From assembly GCF_037975245.1 (NCBI RefSeq), contig NC_092579.1, positions 28,280,166-28,344,165 on the forward strand: 64,000 nucleotides of DNA, in the 5' to 3' direction. The notes beneath the pieces were generated by a model. The model worked only from the letters and a program-made list of their open reading frames with translations, searched no databases and was not told the DNA's origin. The stretch comes from Apostichopus japonicus. Taxonomy: Eukaryota > Echinodermata > Holothuroidea > Aspidochirotida > Stichopodidae. Within the stretch, counting starts at the first letter, position 1. Every line of letters starts with the position of its first letter. Below are positions 1 to 13,300 of the stretch, in pieces. Made by a program: the position numbers and the translations under genes.

Positions 1-892
1 CATTTTAAAGGTTTTTCTGATTACCTTACGTACAGAATCGCCCTCCCTCCTTTTCTATGAGAAAGGTACACATGAGAAACAGGACAATGACCGTGATAAA
101 ATCAATTTTCAGGATAACAAGTGATCAATTTGCTCGATTTGTTTTAAAAAAAGGTTGAAAAGTGACATGAATTCCTCCCCATTCATTCATTTTATTTGAG
201 CATGTTTAACGCTCGCGATACCATGTCATGACGAATCATTACAGACGCTCACCCAAATCGTTCAAAAATACCGCCCCTCCCTCCCCTTCTCTTCCTACAC
301 TGCGCTTCCAATCATTCTTCCCCGTCAATCCGTCTAGTTTGCCCCCCCCCCCCAACCGAACCTCGTTTGTTAAAGGAATATCTAATGATTATAGACAATA
401 ATTCTAATAATATATCAGCAAGTGCAGGCAGTAATTATTTGATCACTAAGATTTTTATTTCTTAGTTACACCGTCATTTAACTTCCTACGCAACCACACA
501 CACTCCGATACCTTTCCATCCTAATGTAGGAAACTTCCTCGTTACACGCAGCACGCAACGATCTTTGTTCTACTTAATTTATCCTTACTTAGTCTCCCAA
601 CATAAAGTATATTTTCCCCAAAAAGAGTATTGAAAGCTACACAGAATAATCTATTTGTTAACGCATTGTATTATCCACCTAGTCTTCCGATAAGCGTAAT
701 TTAGGGTTAAAAGAAATCAGCGAGAGCAGGCAGTAATGATATTTACTAACATATATGTATTTTTCAAATCTCATATAGAACGAATTATCAAGTCCCCTTC
801 GTTACATCATCATTTACCCCCCCCCCCACCTCCCCCGATCATGGCCTACCCTTCCTCAACCTCACCGCTTCTCTTACACCTAATCATGTATG

Positions 893-1987
893 CAGGCGCG
901 GCGGAACGGAAAAATTATTGGGGGGGCCAATGTGTGGAGACTATCTAAGCGGACCGCCACCATCGGTTGGCGCGGAGCGTACAAAAAATTTTTGGGTTTT
1001 TTCAAAGCCCCAGATGGCCGGAAACGGCACTTCCCGAGTATTTTATGCTGCGAATACCTAGCCCTAAAATATGGGTCTCAAGCCTGCAATTTCTCAGATT
1101 GCACGTAAAAGTCTGTAAAAACATTGTAATTTGTATATTCGATGGTGTTTTATGAGAGTGGCTATTACTCGTAGTGTACTCGCAAAGACGTTTTTGAGTG
1201 TAGTAAGGGCAGTGGCGGAGCTAGGGGTATTGGTCAGGGGGGCAAGAATAGTCTGTAGGGGCGCTTTCGACACTAAGCGGAGCGCCACCACAGGTTGTCG
1301 CGGAGCGTACAGAAAATTTTTGAGTAAAGTTACTCCCTAGATTGCAGGAAATGACCCTTTCCGGGCCTTGCTAATTTGCAGATAAACGGAGAATAAATAG
1401 GTGTCGTCGCCATTTTGTCGGAAAATTACACCAACAGAATATGACAAATGTCAATACGTATATGAGAGCGCAATAAAATAGTCAATAATCGCGAATAAGT
1501 TAAAAGTAGTGAAAAGCTGAAAAGGGCGCCAGCAGTCCATTTGAGTCCGTCAGGAGGGGGGGGGGGGATCCGCCCCTGACTGTATATATGGACGCTCCGC
1601 CACTAAGTAAGGGGATGTTGGAGAACTGGCTGAAATGAGGCAAGTCATTGGCCTAAGACGAAGTTGTGTTACGCTTACCGGTACTCACACTAACTGCTTC
1701 CACTTTTCACGGGGCGTGAAGACGCGGTTGGGGTGACAATGTAGTCTATAGCCAGGGGACGGGCCGAGGGACCAGGGTCCCCCAGCAATTACTAAAATTA
1801 TTACACCTATATAGTATACGTGTGCATCGGACAGATCGACAAGTATGCATTGAAAAATGGGCAGATGCACGCTTCGGAGCCTTGGTATATATTGGGGGGG
1901 GGGGGGGCTTATCATGCATTTGCCCCCTCAACTTTTTCATTGGGGGGCTGAGCCCCCCCAAGCCCCCCCCCGGTTCCGCCGCCACTG
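893..1987. mobile_element. hAT-type non-autonomous transposon (outer, interrupted)
   Basis: The element begins CAGGCGCGGCGGAACGG, and its right end read in reverse is CAGTGGCGGCGGAACCG, giving imperfect terminal inverted repeats. It is flanked by an exact 8-bp duplication CATGTATG (885-892 and 1988-1995). An 8-bp target duplication and CAG-starting ends are hallmarks of the hAT superfamily. The second tandem unit near 3550 lacks the insert and serves as an empty site. No transposase frame is visible, so it is non-autonomous. It is 1095 bp long, of which about 404 bp is a nested element plus its target duplication. Confidence 0.85.
1210..1605. mobile_element. hAT-type miniature element nested inside the outer one
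   Basis: The left end reads CAGTGGCGGAGC and the right end in reverse reads TAGTGGCGGAGC. An exact 8-bp duplication AGTAAGGG lies at 1202-1209 and 1606-1613. The length is 396 bp with no coding potential. Part of its interior (about 1265-1325) resembles the interior of the outer element near 945-1000, including a shared GCGGAGCGTACA string. The two therefore look like relatives of one family. Confidence 0.8.
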
Positions 1988-4330
1988 CATGTATGAGATA
2001 TCCTCGTAAACCGTGATAATCGATGTCCCTCATTAATCTAATGCATGGGAGGAACTCGCAACTTTCTTCCTTATCAGCATATTCCAAACTTTTTCCAAGA
2101 AAAGAGGTGCAGTACCTATAACCCAGAAGTTATGTAAATATCTAAAAAAAGCCTCCCTCCTCGTAAAACACGATTATCTATGTCCCTCATTAATCTACTG
2201 CATCGAGGAACTCTCAACTCTAAGCATATTCAAAAGTTTTTCCACGAAAGAGCTACAGAACCTTCTACACACAAATTAAGTAGTGTCACTAAACGGCATC
2301 CGTAGGAACATCGTTTTTCGTTCCAAATTTGAGTTTCCATCATACCTTTAAACTGCTTTTCATACATATCTTTTAATGTTATTGTAATATTTAGCACATC
2401 TTAGGACTTTTGAGTCGTATTTCTGTTTCCAGTGGAATAGTCTCGCTGAGATATAAATGGATGAATTTTCCGTACGTTTTCACGGTAGGCCCCTCTGTTC
2501 AAGGTCAATGCACGACTATAACATTAGGTCCACTAAATGCGGATTTGGGTCTCCATTTGCCACTATTGCAGCAAACCCAACCGAGCAACGTATCTACGGT
2601 GTCTCTTAAAGAACATCATTATTACCAACGTCGAAAATAATTTTTAGTCTCTTTGGTGTCACTTCTGATTACCTTACGTACAGATTCGCCCTCCCTCCTT
2701 TTCTATGAGAAAGGCACACATGAGAAACAGGACAATGACCGTGATAAAATCAATTTTCAGGATTACTAGCGATCAATTTGTTTAAAAAAAAGGTTGAAAA
2801 GTGACATGAATTTCTCCCCATTCATTCATTCATTTTATTTGAGCATGTTTAACGCTCGCGATAACATGTCATGACGAGTCATTACAGACGCTCACCCAAA
2901 TCGTTCAAAAATACCGCCTTCCCTCCCCCTTCTCTTCTAACACTGCGCTTCCAATCATTCTTCCCCTTAAATCCGTCTAGTTTGCCCCCCCCCCCCCCCG
3001 TCCGTTTGTTAAAGGAATATCTAATGATTAGAGACATTAATTCTAATAATATATCAGCAAGAGCAGGCAGTAATTATTTTATCACTAAGATTTTGATTTC
3101 GTAGTTACACCGTCATTTAACTTCCTACCCAACCACACCCTATCCGATACCTTTTCATCCTAATGTAGGAAGCTTCCTCGTTACACGCAGCACGCAACGA
3201 TCTTTGTTCTACTTAATTTATCTATACTTAGTCTCCCAACATAAAGTTTTTTTTTTTTTTCCAAAAATAATAGTGAAAGTTACAGTTTGAAGTAATCAAT
3301 TAGAAGAATCTCTTTGTTAAAGCATTGTTTTATGGGGTAGTCTTCCGATAAGCCTAACTTGGGGTTAAAAGAAATCAACGAGGGCAGGCAGTAATGATAT
3401 TTACTTACAGATATGTTTTTTTCTTCTTCAAATCTCATATAGAACGAATTATCAGGTCCCCTTGTTACATCGTCATTTACCCCCCCCCCCCCGATCCTGC
3501 CCTACCCGGCCTCAACCTCACACTCACCGATTCTCTTACACCTAATTTATGAGATATCCTCGTAAACCGTGATGATCTAGGTCCCTCATTAATCTAATGT
3601 ATGGGAGGAACTCGCAACTTTCTTCCAAGTTATCCGCATATTCCAAACTTTTTCCAAGAAAGAGTTACAGTACCTATCACCCAGAAGTAATGTCAATAAC
3701 TAAAAAAGGCCTCCCTCCTCGTAAAACGCGATGATCTATGTCCCTCATTAATCTAATGCATGGAGGAACTCTAAACTTTAAGTATATTCCGAAGTTTTTC
3801 CACGAAAGAGCTACAGAACCTACTACACACAAATTATGTAAATGTCACTAGACGGCATCCGTAGGGACATCGTTTTTTTGGTCCAAATTTGAGTTTCCAT
3901 CATACCTTTAATCTGCTTTTCATACATATCTTTTAATATGAGTGTTATAATGAGCACATCTTAGCACTTTTGAGTCGTATTTCTGTATCCAGTGAAATCG
4001 TCTCGCTGAGATATTAAGGGATGAATTTTCCGTACGTTTTCACGGTAGGCCCCTCTGTTCAAGGTCAATGCACGACTATAACATTAGGTCCACTAAGTGC
4101 AGAATTTGGTCTCCATTCGCCACTATTGCAGTAAACCCTACCGAGCAACGTATCTACGGTGTCTCTTAAAAGACATCATTATCAACGTCGAAAATAATTT
4201 TTAGTCTCTTTGGTGTCATTTTAAAGGTATTTCTGGTTATCTTACGTACAGATTCGCCGCACCCATCTTTGCAACGAGAAAGGTACATATGGGAAACAGG
4301 TCAATGACCGTGATCAAATCAATTTCGTTG

Positions 4331-7045
4331 GTGTTATTCTAAAAGAAACTTCAGAATGGAAGGAGTTACAAAGCAAATAATCAAAATGCTCTCTGGGGAA
4401 TGATTTTGAGACACCATAGTGTTACCATATTTTAAGGAAATTTTTGCTGCCTACAGGGGGGGGGGGGGGAGGGGTGTCTGTAAACTCTTAGAAGGGGAAA
4501 TTAATTTTGCAGCGTACCACACAAAAATGATAATGAAATTGCTGTATGCCTTGTTAGGTCTTGTATTGCCATTCAATTTAATGCTGTTTTCAAATTCAAC
4601 CAATTAGCCACTTTCCCTAATTGCTGTCACTAGTTCTTCCATTGTATTTATTGCATGTGTTCAATGACCTAAAAAATCCTGCCATTTTTGTGTGCTCACC
4701 TGGAAACGTCACATGTATCAAAGACAGCAATATGGTTTTTATTGGGGAAACTCTAGATATATGGTAACCCTAGATATCAACAAATTTCAGGTAATAAACA
4801 GAATTCACTAAGACCTTAATAGTTTAAAGCTTAACATTATGACAAGCAGATCTAATATGTCAGTAAAAAGAAATGGGAGGTAAACAAATATATAAAGAAC
4901 ACCAGAGTGCACCATCTGAGTTATGGTGTTTAGAAAGCAAGTCTAAAACACACACACACACACATACACACAATTGCATAGATTCCCTAAGCCACAGGCA
5001 AGGAATAAAAAACGGTGGTAAGGTTCTTCATTAGGTTGAAATCAATGGTAAAATTGGCCGCAGTTTGCAATATGAGACTAGTGCAAGTTTTATTATACTA
5101 CTGGGGGCTGGCTCCACAGTCGTGATCACAAACTCTTTTATTATTGTAGCAGGACTAAAAAGACAACAAATTAAAAAGGAAACAAGTTAAAAAAACAAAA
5201 CTATGATTGCTTACTTTGATGGCATATTTCCAGCCCTTGAAGTGATTTATTTACATACATTACACTTATTTACATATCATGATACAACTTATTTACTTTA
5301 TGTACAGTCCTTACTTCACTGAAGCTGAGAAAAAATTTTAAACAAAGGCAAACTTTTCTCATATTTTTGTTTTTATGAAACAGCTATCATTATTCACAAT
5401 TCAACAAATGGTAAGATTTGTTCAACAAAAATGTGTCAAGTCTACTGCAATTGCACTTCCAACAAAAACGGTGTAAAATAAATCTTGTGTTGTTCATAAC
5501 ATCTAACATCATAGCAACGTGTTAACCTATCCAAAAAGAGCAAATTTTTAACCTGTTTCTTATGCAAAAGACAAATTGCAAGATTCTTTCGTGAACTTGT
5601 CATGCAGCCTGTTTCAAATTGCAAGACATCATATTTAGAATTAAATTTCAAAGCTTTTAAAACTTATGCATCCAAAAAGGAATACTGGTGCTGTATCCAA
5701 CAATAGAACAATGAAAAGAAAAAATTGCAACCTACTTTCTAATTCCTGTACTAGGTGGGCATCACATCAGATATGAAAACTGAAAATGATAAAGAATTAA
5801 AACCTTTAACAAGCTGCAAGCAATGCACATCCCTCTTACAATTCTCTCCCTACTCAGCAAATGGCTATCTCTTCCTCATCAATCAACACCATTAGATTTA
5901 CTGCCAGAATATTGTACTCAATACTTACATGCCTCATTCAATACTTTCCTTGCACTACATTTAAGGAGTAAAATGTTTACCAAACTAGTCAGAGCCAATT
6001 TAAAACCCATTGCAGTTGCACTATTTCAAGCCCACAGAGTAAACCCTTTATCTCAGAATAATGGTTACTTGGCTGTCTTCGTAAGATGATATAACCACCA
6101 CAAAAACAAAATGCAAGTTGTGAGAAGCATTTTCCCTAGGTCCTTAAAAAGCTGTGATACCTGTGTACAATTACACCTCATGAAAACATTTGACATTGCA
6201 TATAGTGTTGATTGCTCTAGAAACAACACGGTCATACAACACTATCTCAAATTCCAGGTAGCTCTCCAACTGTCGTCACAATACAGTCTTTGTGACAGTA
6301 TTGACTTTTTTTTTATAGAAAAGTCAGCCTAGAAGGATTATCAACATAAAACTCCACCTATTGTCTGTATTTTAGTGCAAATATTACATCATGATATATC
6401 AGATAGCTAACATATGATGAATAGCACACACAGAAAAGGTATTAATAATTGACGGTCTGATCAATACACACAAACCTTTGCATCCATCGTCTAGATGCTG
6501 GGCAGTATTATTTGTTTTCAAAGTAACATACATTTGTGTCGTTTCCTTTCACCTCCAAGATCTGTTATGTGAAACTTGAGGATTGTAGATTACTGATCCT
6601 ACTCGCCTCTCATTGGCTGTCAGATATAAGGATGTATTCCTAAATCACGTTTCATAATTTTAAGCATCATTAGATAACAGCATCACATGCTATAGATGTA
6701 ATTAATATGGTTTTCTTGCTCTCATATTTGTTTCTATTCCTGTAACCATGTTATTGAGAATTCCCCCCCCCCCCAAAAAAAACAGCAAATATGAAAAAGA
6801 AATGAATTTCTAGGCTCAATGACTCATTCACCGTCATTCTCACACACGCGTATTCTGTAAATTTGGTTTTCAATTTAAGGAAGGTCACCCATGATGTTAT
6901 TGACAGCTACCTTATGCCTCTTTCCAATATCCCCTGAACCTCTCCAGGTATGAAATGTAATTCTAAACACCCACCGATGCACATGTTGCAATCCTTGACA
7001 TGCTGTTCTGCAGTTTTTCAAATGATTAAAGCCCAGTGTACGAAC
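4331..7045. other. Intergenic DNA and probable RBBP6 3' UTR
   Basis: No coding exon is supported here. It lies directly after the RBBP6 stop codon (minus strand), so its right part is probably 3' UTR. Canonical AATAAA signals on the minus strand occur at 5246-5251 and 5137-5142 and are plausible poly(A) sites, but several others are possible. A (CA)n microsatellite lies at about 4948-4972, and a G-run sits near 4458. Confidence 0.4.
5246..5251 (-). terminator. Candidate RBBP6 poly(A) signal
   Basis: AATAAA on the minus strand about 1.8 kb after the RBBP6 stop. A second AATAAA follows at 5137-5142. Which one is used cannot be told from sequence alone. Confidence 0.25.
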
Positions 7046-10000
7046 TCATTTCCGTCTCTTCTTCTTTGATTTCTTATGCTTATGATGGTGTGACGATGAC
7101 GACTTGCTCTCTGATGCCCGCCTCTTACCACCGCTGCTGCTGCTCTTCTTCTTGTGTTTCTTGTGCTTTTTGTGCTTCTTGTGAGACCTCTTTCGAGAAT
7201 GGTCGGCCTTCCTCTTCCTCTCTGGGGAAGGCGACCCGGACGTTGATGCCGAGTGGCTCTGAGAGTCGCTCTGCTCGCTCTCCGATGGACTTTCGCTCCG
7301 CTCGGGACTGCTGTCCGATTCCTTGCTCCTGCTCCTCGAACTCCTCTCGGACTGGGAACTTGGAGATGGGCTTCTGGAGACCACTTTCTTTTTCTTCTTC
7401 TTCTTCTTTTTCTCATGCTTTCTTTTCCGGCTCTCTGCTTCTTCCTCTTCCTCTTCTTCGTCCTCCTCCTCCTCCTCTTCTTCCTCATCGTCTTCCTCAT
7501 CATCTTCTTCATCACTCCCCTCCTCTTCCAGCTCTCTTTTGAGAACCTTCTTGCTGTCCTCCCTGTTCTTCTTGCTCTCTTGCTTCACCTCGGTTTTCAC
7601 TTCTTTGGTTTCTGCAGGCACCTGTACAGGTTCTGCAGCATTCTCACCTTCTAGCTCTTCCTCATAATCAGGTTCAAATGACTCTTCGCCTGGTATAGAC
7701 ACTTGCTCCTCTAATTTCACTTTCTGAGGTTCCTTGGTCTCTGGCTTCTTACTTTCCGTGGTCTCACCTTCAGTCTTGATATCTGTCTTGACATCTGTCT
7801 TGACGTCTGTCTTGACGTCTGTCTTGACGTCAGTCAGGGCGTCTGCCTTGGGCTCGGCTTTGGCACTAGTTTCAACCTTTGGTTTAATGTCTGGCTTTGG
7901 GACAGGTTCTTGGTTACTGACACTTCCCTCGCTTTCGTTTTCGTCGTCTTCGTCATCTTCACGTTCCCATTTTGACAGGGGAACTTCCACCATTTCCTCA
8001 TCTTTTTTAGCACTTTCCTTTTCATCAATCTGTTCAACTTTGGGTTTCTTCACTTTTCCCACTTTCTGCTTAGGTTCTTTCTTTACCTTTGTTTTGTGCT
8101 TTTTCTCTCCACTTTTGTTCCCCTTAGAAGATTTCTTTGTCTTCTTTTCATGTTTAACAGCCTTTGATTTCACGACAGCCTCCTTGGGAGGATCTGCCTC
8201 TTCCGATCGACAGACCACCCGCCTTTCATCTTGAGGAACTGGCGGAGTGACGATCTTACTCGTTACCGAAGAAGCCACCTTAAGCTTGGCGTTCTCATTG
8301 GGGCTTTCGTATCCAACCAAGTTGACGGTAGATTTCAACGGACTCCTCAGGTGAGGGGATTCTGACTTCACTTGACTATGGGGGTCATCTTTAACATTGT
8401 CCATCTCCTTAACCTCTGACTTGACCTTTTTCTTTTTCTTGTTCTTCGTCTCAGTTGCTTGTTCATCGAGCTTATCATGCTTATTATTCTCCTTCTCCTT
8501 CTTACTACCTGACACATCTTCTCCTTTCTTTGATTTCTTCATCTTGTGGGGTTTCTTTGAATGTTCCTCCTCCTCCTCTTCGCCTGTTTCTGCCGTCTCC
8601 TCTTTCTTCCTCTTTTTCTTTGATTTCCTCTCTTCGTGGTCATGCTCATGTGCTTCTGTTTTACCTCTGTTCTCCTTTGACACCTTGACAGTTTTACTCT
8701 CTTTCTTTTCATGGCTGTCATCCTTGGAATGCTTGTCGTGCTTAGTGCTGCTTTTCTCCTCCTTCTTCTCGTCGCTGTGGTGATCTTTACTACTCTTTGT
8801 AGTCTTACTGCTACTGCTCCTAGAGGACTCCTGTTTGGACTGCTCACGCTCTTTGGAATGTCCTTTCATGTGTTTCCCCTTGTGATCCCTTCTTGGACTC
8901 GATTCTGCTTGATCCTCACGGTCATTCCTTTTCTTGTTACCCTCTTCCCCTGAAGCTCTAGAATACCTTTCACCATCTCTGCCATGCTCCCGACTGTAAC
9001 CCTGCTCATTCCTTCTGGAGCTTTCATCTTTCCTAGGTCTCTCACTGTCATCTTTCCTAAGTCGCTCACTTTCATCTTTCCTAGGTCGATCACTGTCATC
9101 TTTCCTAGGTCGCTCACTCTCATCTTTCCTAGGTCGCTCACTGTATCTCTCTCTCTCTCTATCTCCACCTTCATCCCTTTTCTTCCTATCATCTTCCCTG
9201 GATCTGTTTTCCCTCCTTTCATCCTGCTCTGGGAGCCGTTGCCTCTCCTCTGGTGTCCTGGATACACCGGGAGGGGGACCTCGTGGATACCCGTCTGGTC
9301 CCCCCCGTTCACCATAGTAGTCTCTATATCTTGCATCGTAGTCTTGGGGGGACTCACCTGGCGGCAGTGGGAGTGGTGCCAGTGCAGCAGGGTACTGGTA
9401 ATGCGGATCATGTCCATAGTATGAATTCACATCATACGGCGGCGGAGCATTGTCATAGTACTGTTGATGTGCAGGAGGGTAATGCTGCTGGTCGGGGTAT
9501 CTGGGATCATAAGATGGTGGACCTTCATTCCTACCTTGATACCTCTGTGGATACCTGGGATCATCTCTATAATCAAAATGCTCCTGTTGTGGTGGGAAGT
9601 TACCCCTGAGGTGAGGTGGCGTCCTGTTTGGGTAGTAAGGTCTGAGAGGTGACCGACGCCTGCCCTGTGGAATTGGTCTGCCTCTCATCTGAGGAGGCGT
9701 CCTCCCCCTTGAGAATGAGCGAGACCGCCTGAGCCTCGGAGGTGGAGACCTGCCTCTTGAAAGTCTTCTCGTCCTCGACCTCGAACGACTTCGCAATTTT
9801 CTTGGTGATCTCTTCTTGTCTCTGGATCGAGAGCGGCCATGCCTAGAGGATTTGATCGGCGATTTCCCACGTGACTTGGACCTAGCTATACCTTTGCCCT
9901 GAGTAGGAGATTTCCCACGGGATTTAGATCGAGACTTCCCTTTGGGTTTAGGCGACTTCCCTTTAGACTTGGAACGCTCCTTACCTTTGGACTTTGAGCG

Positions 10001-10367
10001 GGATTTCCTTTGAGCAGGAGGGGATTTAGACGATGCTTTCTTCTGCTTCTCGTTGGTTCTGTCACGCGACTTTGATCTTGATTTGCTCTTCGATTTTGGC
10101 TTGGACTTCTCCCTTGACTTGGATCGAGATTTGATGGGTGTTTTTGAACGTGTACGTGACCTAGAACGAGACCTAGAGTGAGGTGTGCTTCTGGAGGGAG
10201 AACGTGAACGGCTTCTCGACCAAGACTGGCTCGACCCTCTGGAACCTCTTGAAGGTGACCTTGATGGTCTCCTTAATTTCTTTTCTTTGTCTTCAGCTAA
10301 TTTTCTTGTAAACTCAAGTGCCATCTTTTCATAGGGATCCATTTCTTGATCTTCAGCTGCTATTGCT
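7046..10367 (-). CDS. RBBP6: RBBP6 exon 13 (RS region, Lys/Glu tail, stop codon)
   Basis: A single 3.3 kb exon of 1107 codons including TGA at 7046-7048. It opens AIAAEDQEMDPYEKMALEF, followed by a long Arg/Ser region (about 9700-10270). Then come PPPYDVNSYYG, five 24-bp repeats coding RPRKDDSE-type units (9024-9142) and charged Lys/Glu/Ser sequence. VPLSKWERED follows near 7966-7995, then a 12-bp DVKT repeat (7780-7839), FEPDYEEE, acidic runs and a final Lys/His-rich block with KHKKHKKHKKHKK. This matches the human C-terminal order. Long open frames on the opposite strand are compositional shadows. Confidence 0.95.
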
Positions 10368-13300
10368 CTGCAGAAAATAATCAAACATATAAAACATGTC
10401 AGTGAAACCCTTTTCTTGTGTCAAAATGTATTGGAAACTTTCAAACAGGCATACAGATCTGATCTCTTTTTTAACCAACTTCTGTTGCAAACCCAGACAA
10501 CGAAAACGTTTTGTGGTTCTGATGCCCAAACAAAGTCATAGTATGGTAAGCTATACATGTAAATATTCATGAACTGGTGCACACCAAAATGAAGAGAGAT
10601 TATGTATTGACTAATGCAGCAACATAGAAAGGAAGGTACCAAGAATTAGCTATCATGACATAGTATATTTAGTGACATTGTATAAAACTATATAAATTTA
10701 TGAATATTAATGTGGACAAATTTTATGATCTCATAAGCAAGTACTGTGTCTATATATTGTACTGACATTGCATTATCCAAGTACCTTTGTATAAAGTTAA
10801 TTAGACATTCTGTTTCAGAGATATCTGATTAAGAATTTAATGTTCACTGACTAATATTCATGATATGTACACACAAAAAAACACCACAGTTGATTGTATG
10901 AATGTAGTGTGACAACCCTAATACTGTATGTCAAGGATAAAAATCATGGAACATTTGCTTCTTGACTTGTGTTTAAAAGCCATTTCTTGCAATTTAATGA
11001 ACATTAATGACATGATGGAAATGTCATGAAAAAATGTGCTTGTTTTCTACCAACATCACCATACCAGCATGAACCAAATATTACTTTAAGCCCTTCCCAT
11101 TCATTAATATTCGTGGCATGGGAACCAAACACAATCTACTCATCAGAGGGCATCTACCTACTAAGTATGGCATCGAGTCAATTTGTGGTTGTTGAGATAT
11201 CATGCTTATAAGCTGTTTCTGACAATTTCCCAGAAAGCCCCACCCATCATGAATATTAATGAGGTAAAATTTGTTGTTGCAAAGAAGATGTAAATGTAGT
11301 TACATCACCATTCCAAGTATAAACTAAATTGGACATACATTTGCAGAGACATTTTAAGAATTTTATGGTAAGCCCTTGCCCACTCATTAATATCCATGAG
11401 ATGGGAGCCAAAACAATAGGGCACATATCCACATCATGGGGCATCTACCTACCAAGTATGACATTGTATGACTTGTAGTTGTTGAAATGCTGTGTTTACA
11501 AGCTGTTTTGAAGATTTCCCATTAAGTCAAATCCACTCATAAATATTAATTAGGTCAAAATTGGTGTCGCAAAGAACAGGTACTTGCTACCTAGTTCAAT
11601 CACCATACCAAGTATGAACTAACTCGGACATATGGTTGAAGATATATTGATATTTTAAGTTAAGCCACGCCCACTCATTTATATGGATGCTAGTCCCACC
11701 ACAAACATTAGGGATCATCTCCCAACAAATTTACAAAGTATGACATCAATCATATATTTCCTTCTAGAGATACCGTGTTTACAAGCTAGGGCGTCACATA
11801 CAGACAAAGGCCAACTTGACTGCATAGGTTCCGATGGATGCAAAGCATCAGAACAAAAAATCAATCTGACAATATATAACTTGTACCAACTAAGTACCAA
11901 CTATGGTAATGACCAAAACTTACTTCAGTTTGAATTTCTCCAAGTAGAATTCTTCCTCTGTCAATGGTCTTCCTCCTGGTCCCACAGGGGGAGGCTTTGA
12001 GGTTCCAGATGCATCAGTAGGTAATCCAAAGGAAGGAGCAGCAGGGATTGGCCTCAGTGATGATTGCATTACTGATATTCTGTGCATTTCTGGTGCAGGG
12101 CCTGGGAGGAAAGCCCTGGGTGCAAGGGAAGGTACTTGCGGAGGTGGTCCCATAACGGGAGGTGCATGAGGAGGGGCTGCAAGAGGAACTCCAGGAGGTG
12201 GTCCCCTTTGATGCTGTGGGGGTACACTTTGCCGCTGCTGTGGTGGAAACCGTGGTAGCTCTGTCCCTGGTGGTATCATTGGTCTTGGTGGCCCATTTAG
12301 CCCTGAAGGTCCGTTTAGTCCTTGTAGTAGGGGTCCCCTAGGAATACCTGGATGAGGATGTTGGATTGGGACATTTGGTGGTGGGCCCTGTACTCCATGT
12401 GGCGGTGGGCCCTGTACTCCACGTGGCGGTTGGCCCTGTACACCACGTGGCGGTGGGCCCTGTACTCCAGGTGGTGGTGGCACTGTATCCATTACAGCTA
12501 CAAGTGGAGCACCAGCTTTAGTATGGCCTTGGTGCTGGTGCATCGCACCTGGGGGAGGCCTTGAAAAGTCTGGTATAGATGTAGATGTTGGTGGAGCTGC
12601 TGATGGTATTACCATTGGTGGGCGCGGTTCTGCTGCCAAAGGAATCCGTTGTGGGTGAGGTTGACCGACCTGCGGCCGGTGGGTTTCCATAGGTCCTCGA
12701 GGCATTGGTGATGGACCTCTAAAATGAGGTCCAGGGTGATATGGCCTAGGTCCTCTGGGCACTACGTGTCTGGGAGGACGAACACCCCTTGGTCCTGCAA
12801 TAAAACCAATGGTATATATTTAGAACAGCCTGTTGCATTTGCAACCTTGTATGATTCTTTATCACCAACACCTAGAGAATATAGTCTGCTCCTCTAAGAA
12901 AATATCAACCCTTTAGCCTAAACCTACCACATTTATGTAGTAGTACTGTAGTAGTACCTGACCAAGCCTGCTTTGCAGATAACAGCATTGTCATTGACTG
13001 TTGATGGTAAGTGCTAACTAATTGTATCTTTGAAAATATTTTTTTATTATAATAGGCCTTTTACTTTTAGGTACTTTTTCTCAAGTAGCTAGAATCTGGT
13101 GAGAAGTGGAATATGCTTATGAAAGACAACCATCTACTTCAAGTCAACAAGTGACAATGCCTGAGTCAGTTTCTCTTGTTAAATTCCTACATCAACCAGT
13201 GGGGAGGGGGGGGGGCAGTGCAAAGAAGAAACCTAGCAGGATTTGGGGATGGCCAAGATGTGACATTTGCAATTTGGACTGGTGAAACTTCCTTCAAATT

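Larger units (their letters stand above)
1..4330. repeat. Tandem array of ~1.56 kb units (two units plus a third start)
   Basis: The start of the window (CATTTTAAAGG, then a CTTACGTACAGA box) recurs near 2657 and again at 4219. The text just before each recurrence, ending CTCTTTGGTGT, also matches. Unit 1 is about 1-2656, unit 2 about 2657-4218, and unit 3 breaks off into unrelated sequence near 4330. Units 1 and 2 align along their whole length with scattered substitutions, except that unit 1 has an extra ~1.1 kb explained by a transposon at 893-1987. No convincing gene is seen; the short open frames here are repeat-derived. The array may continue left of the window. Confidence 0.85.

Noticed and set aside
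1746-2087. 113-codon minus-strand open frame in the array
   Set aside because: It lies across a hAT element end and a G-run, with no family match and no start context.
7036-9652. Several plus-strand open frames of 100-180 codons opposite RBBP6 exon 13
   Set aside because: They are Ser/Leu/Phe-rich reflections of the Lys/Glu/Arg-rich codons on the minus strand, with no splice or homology support.
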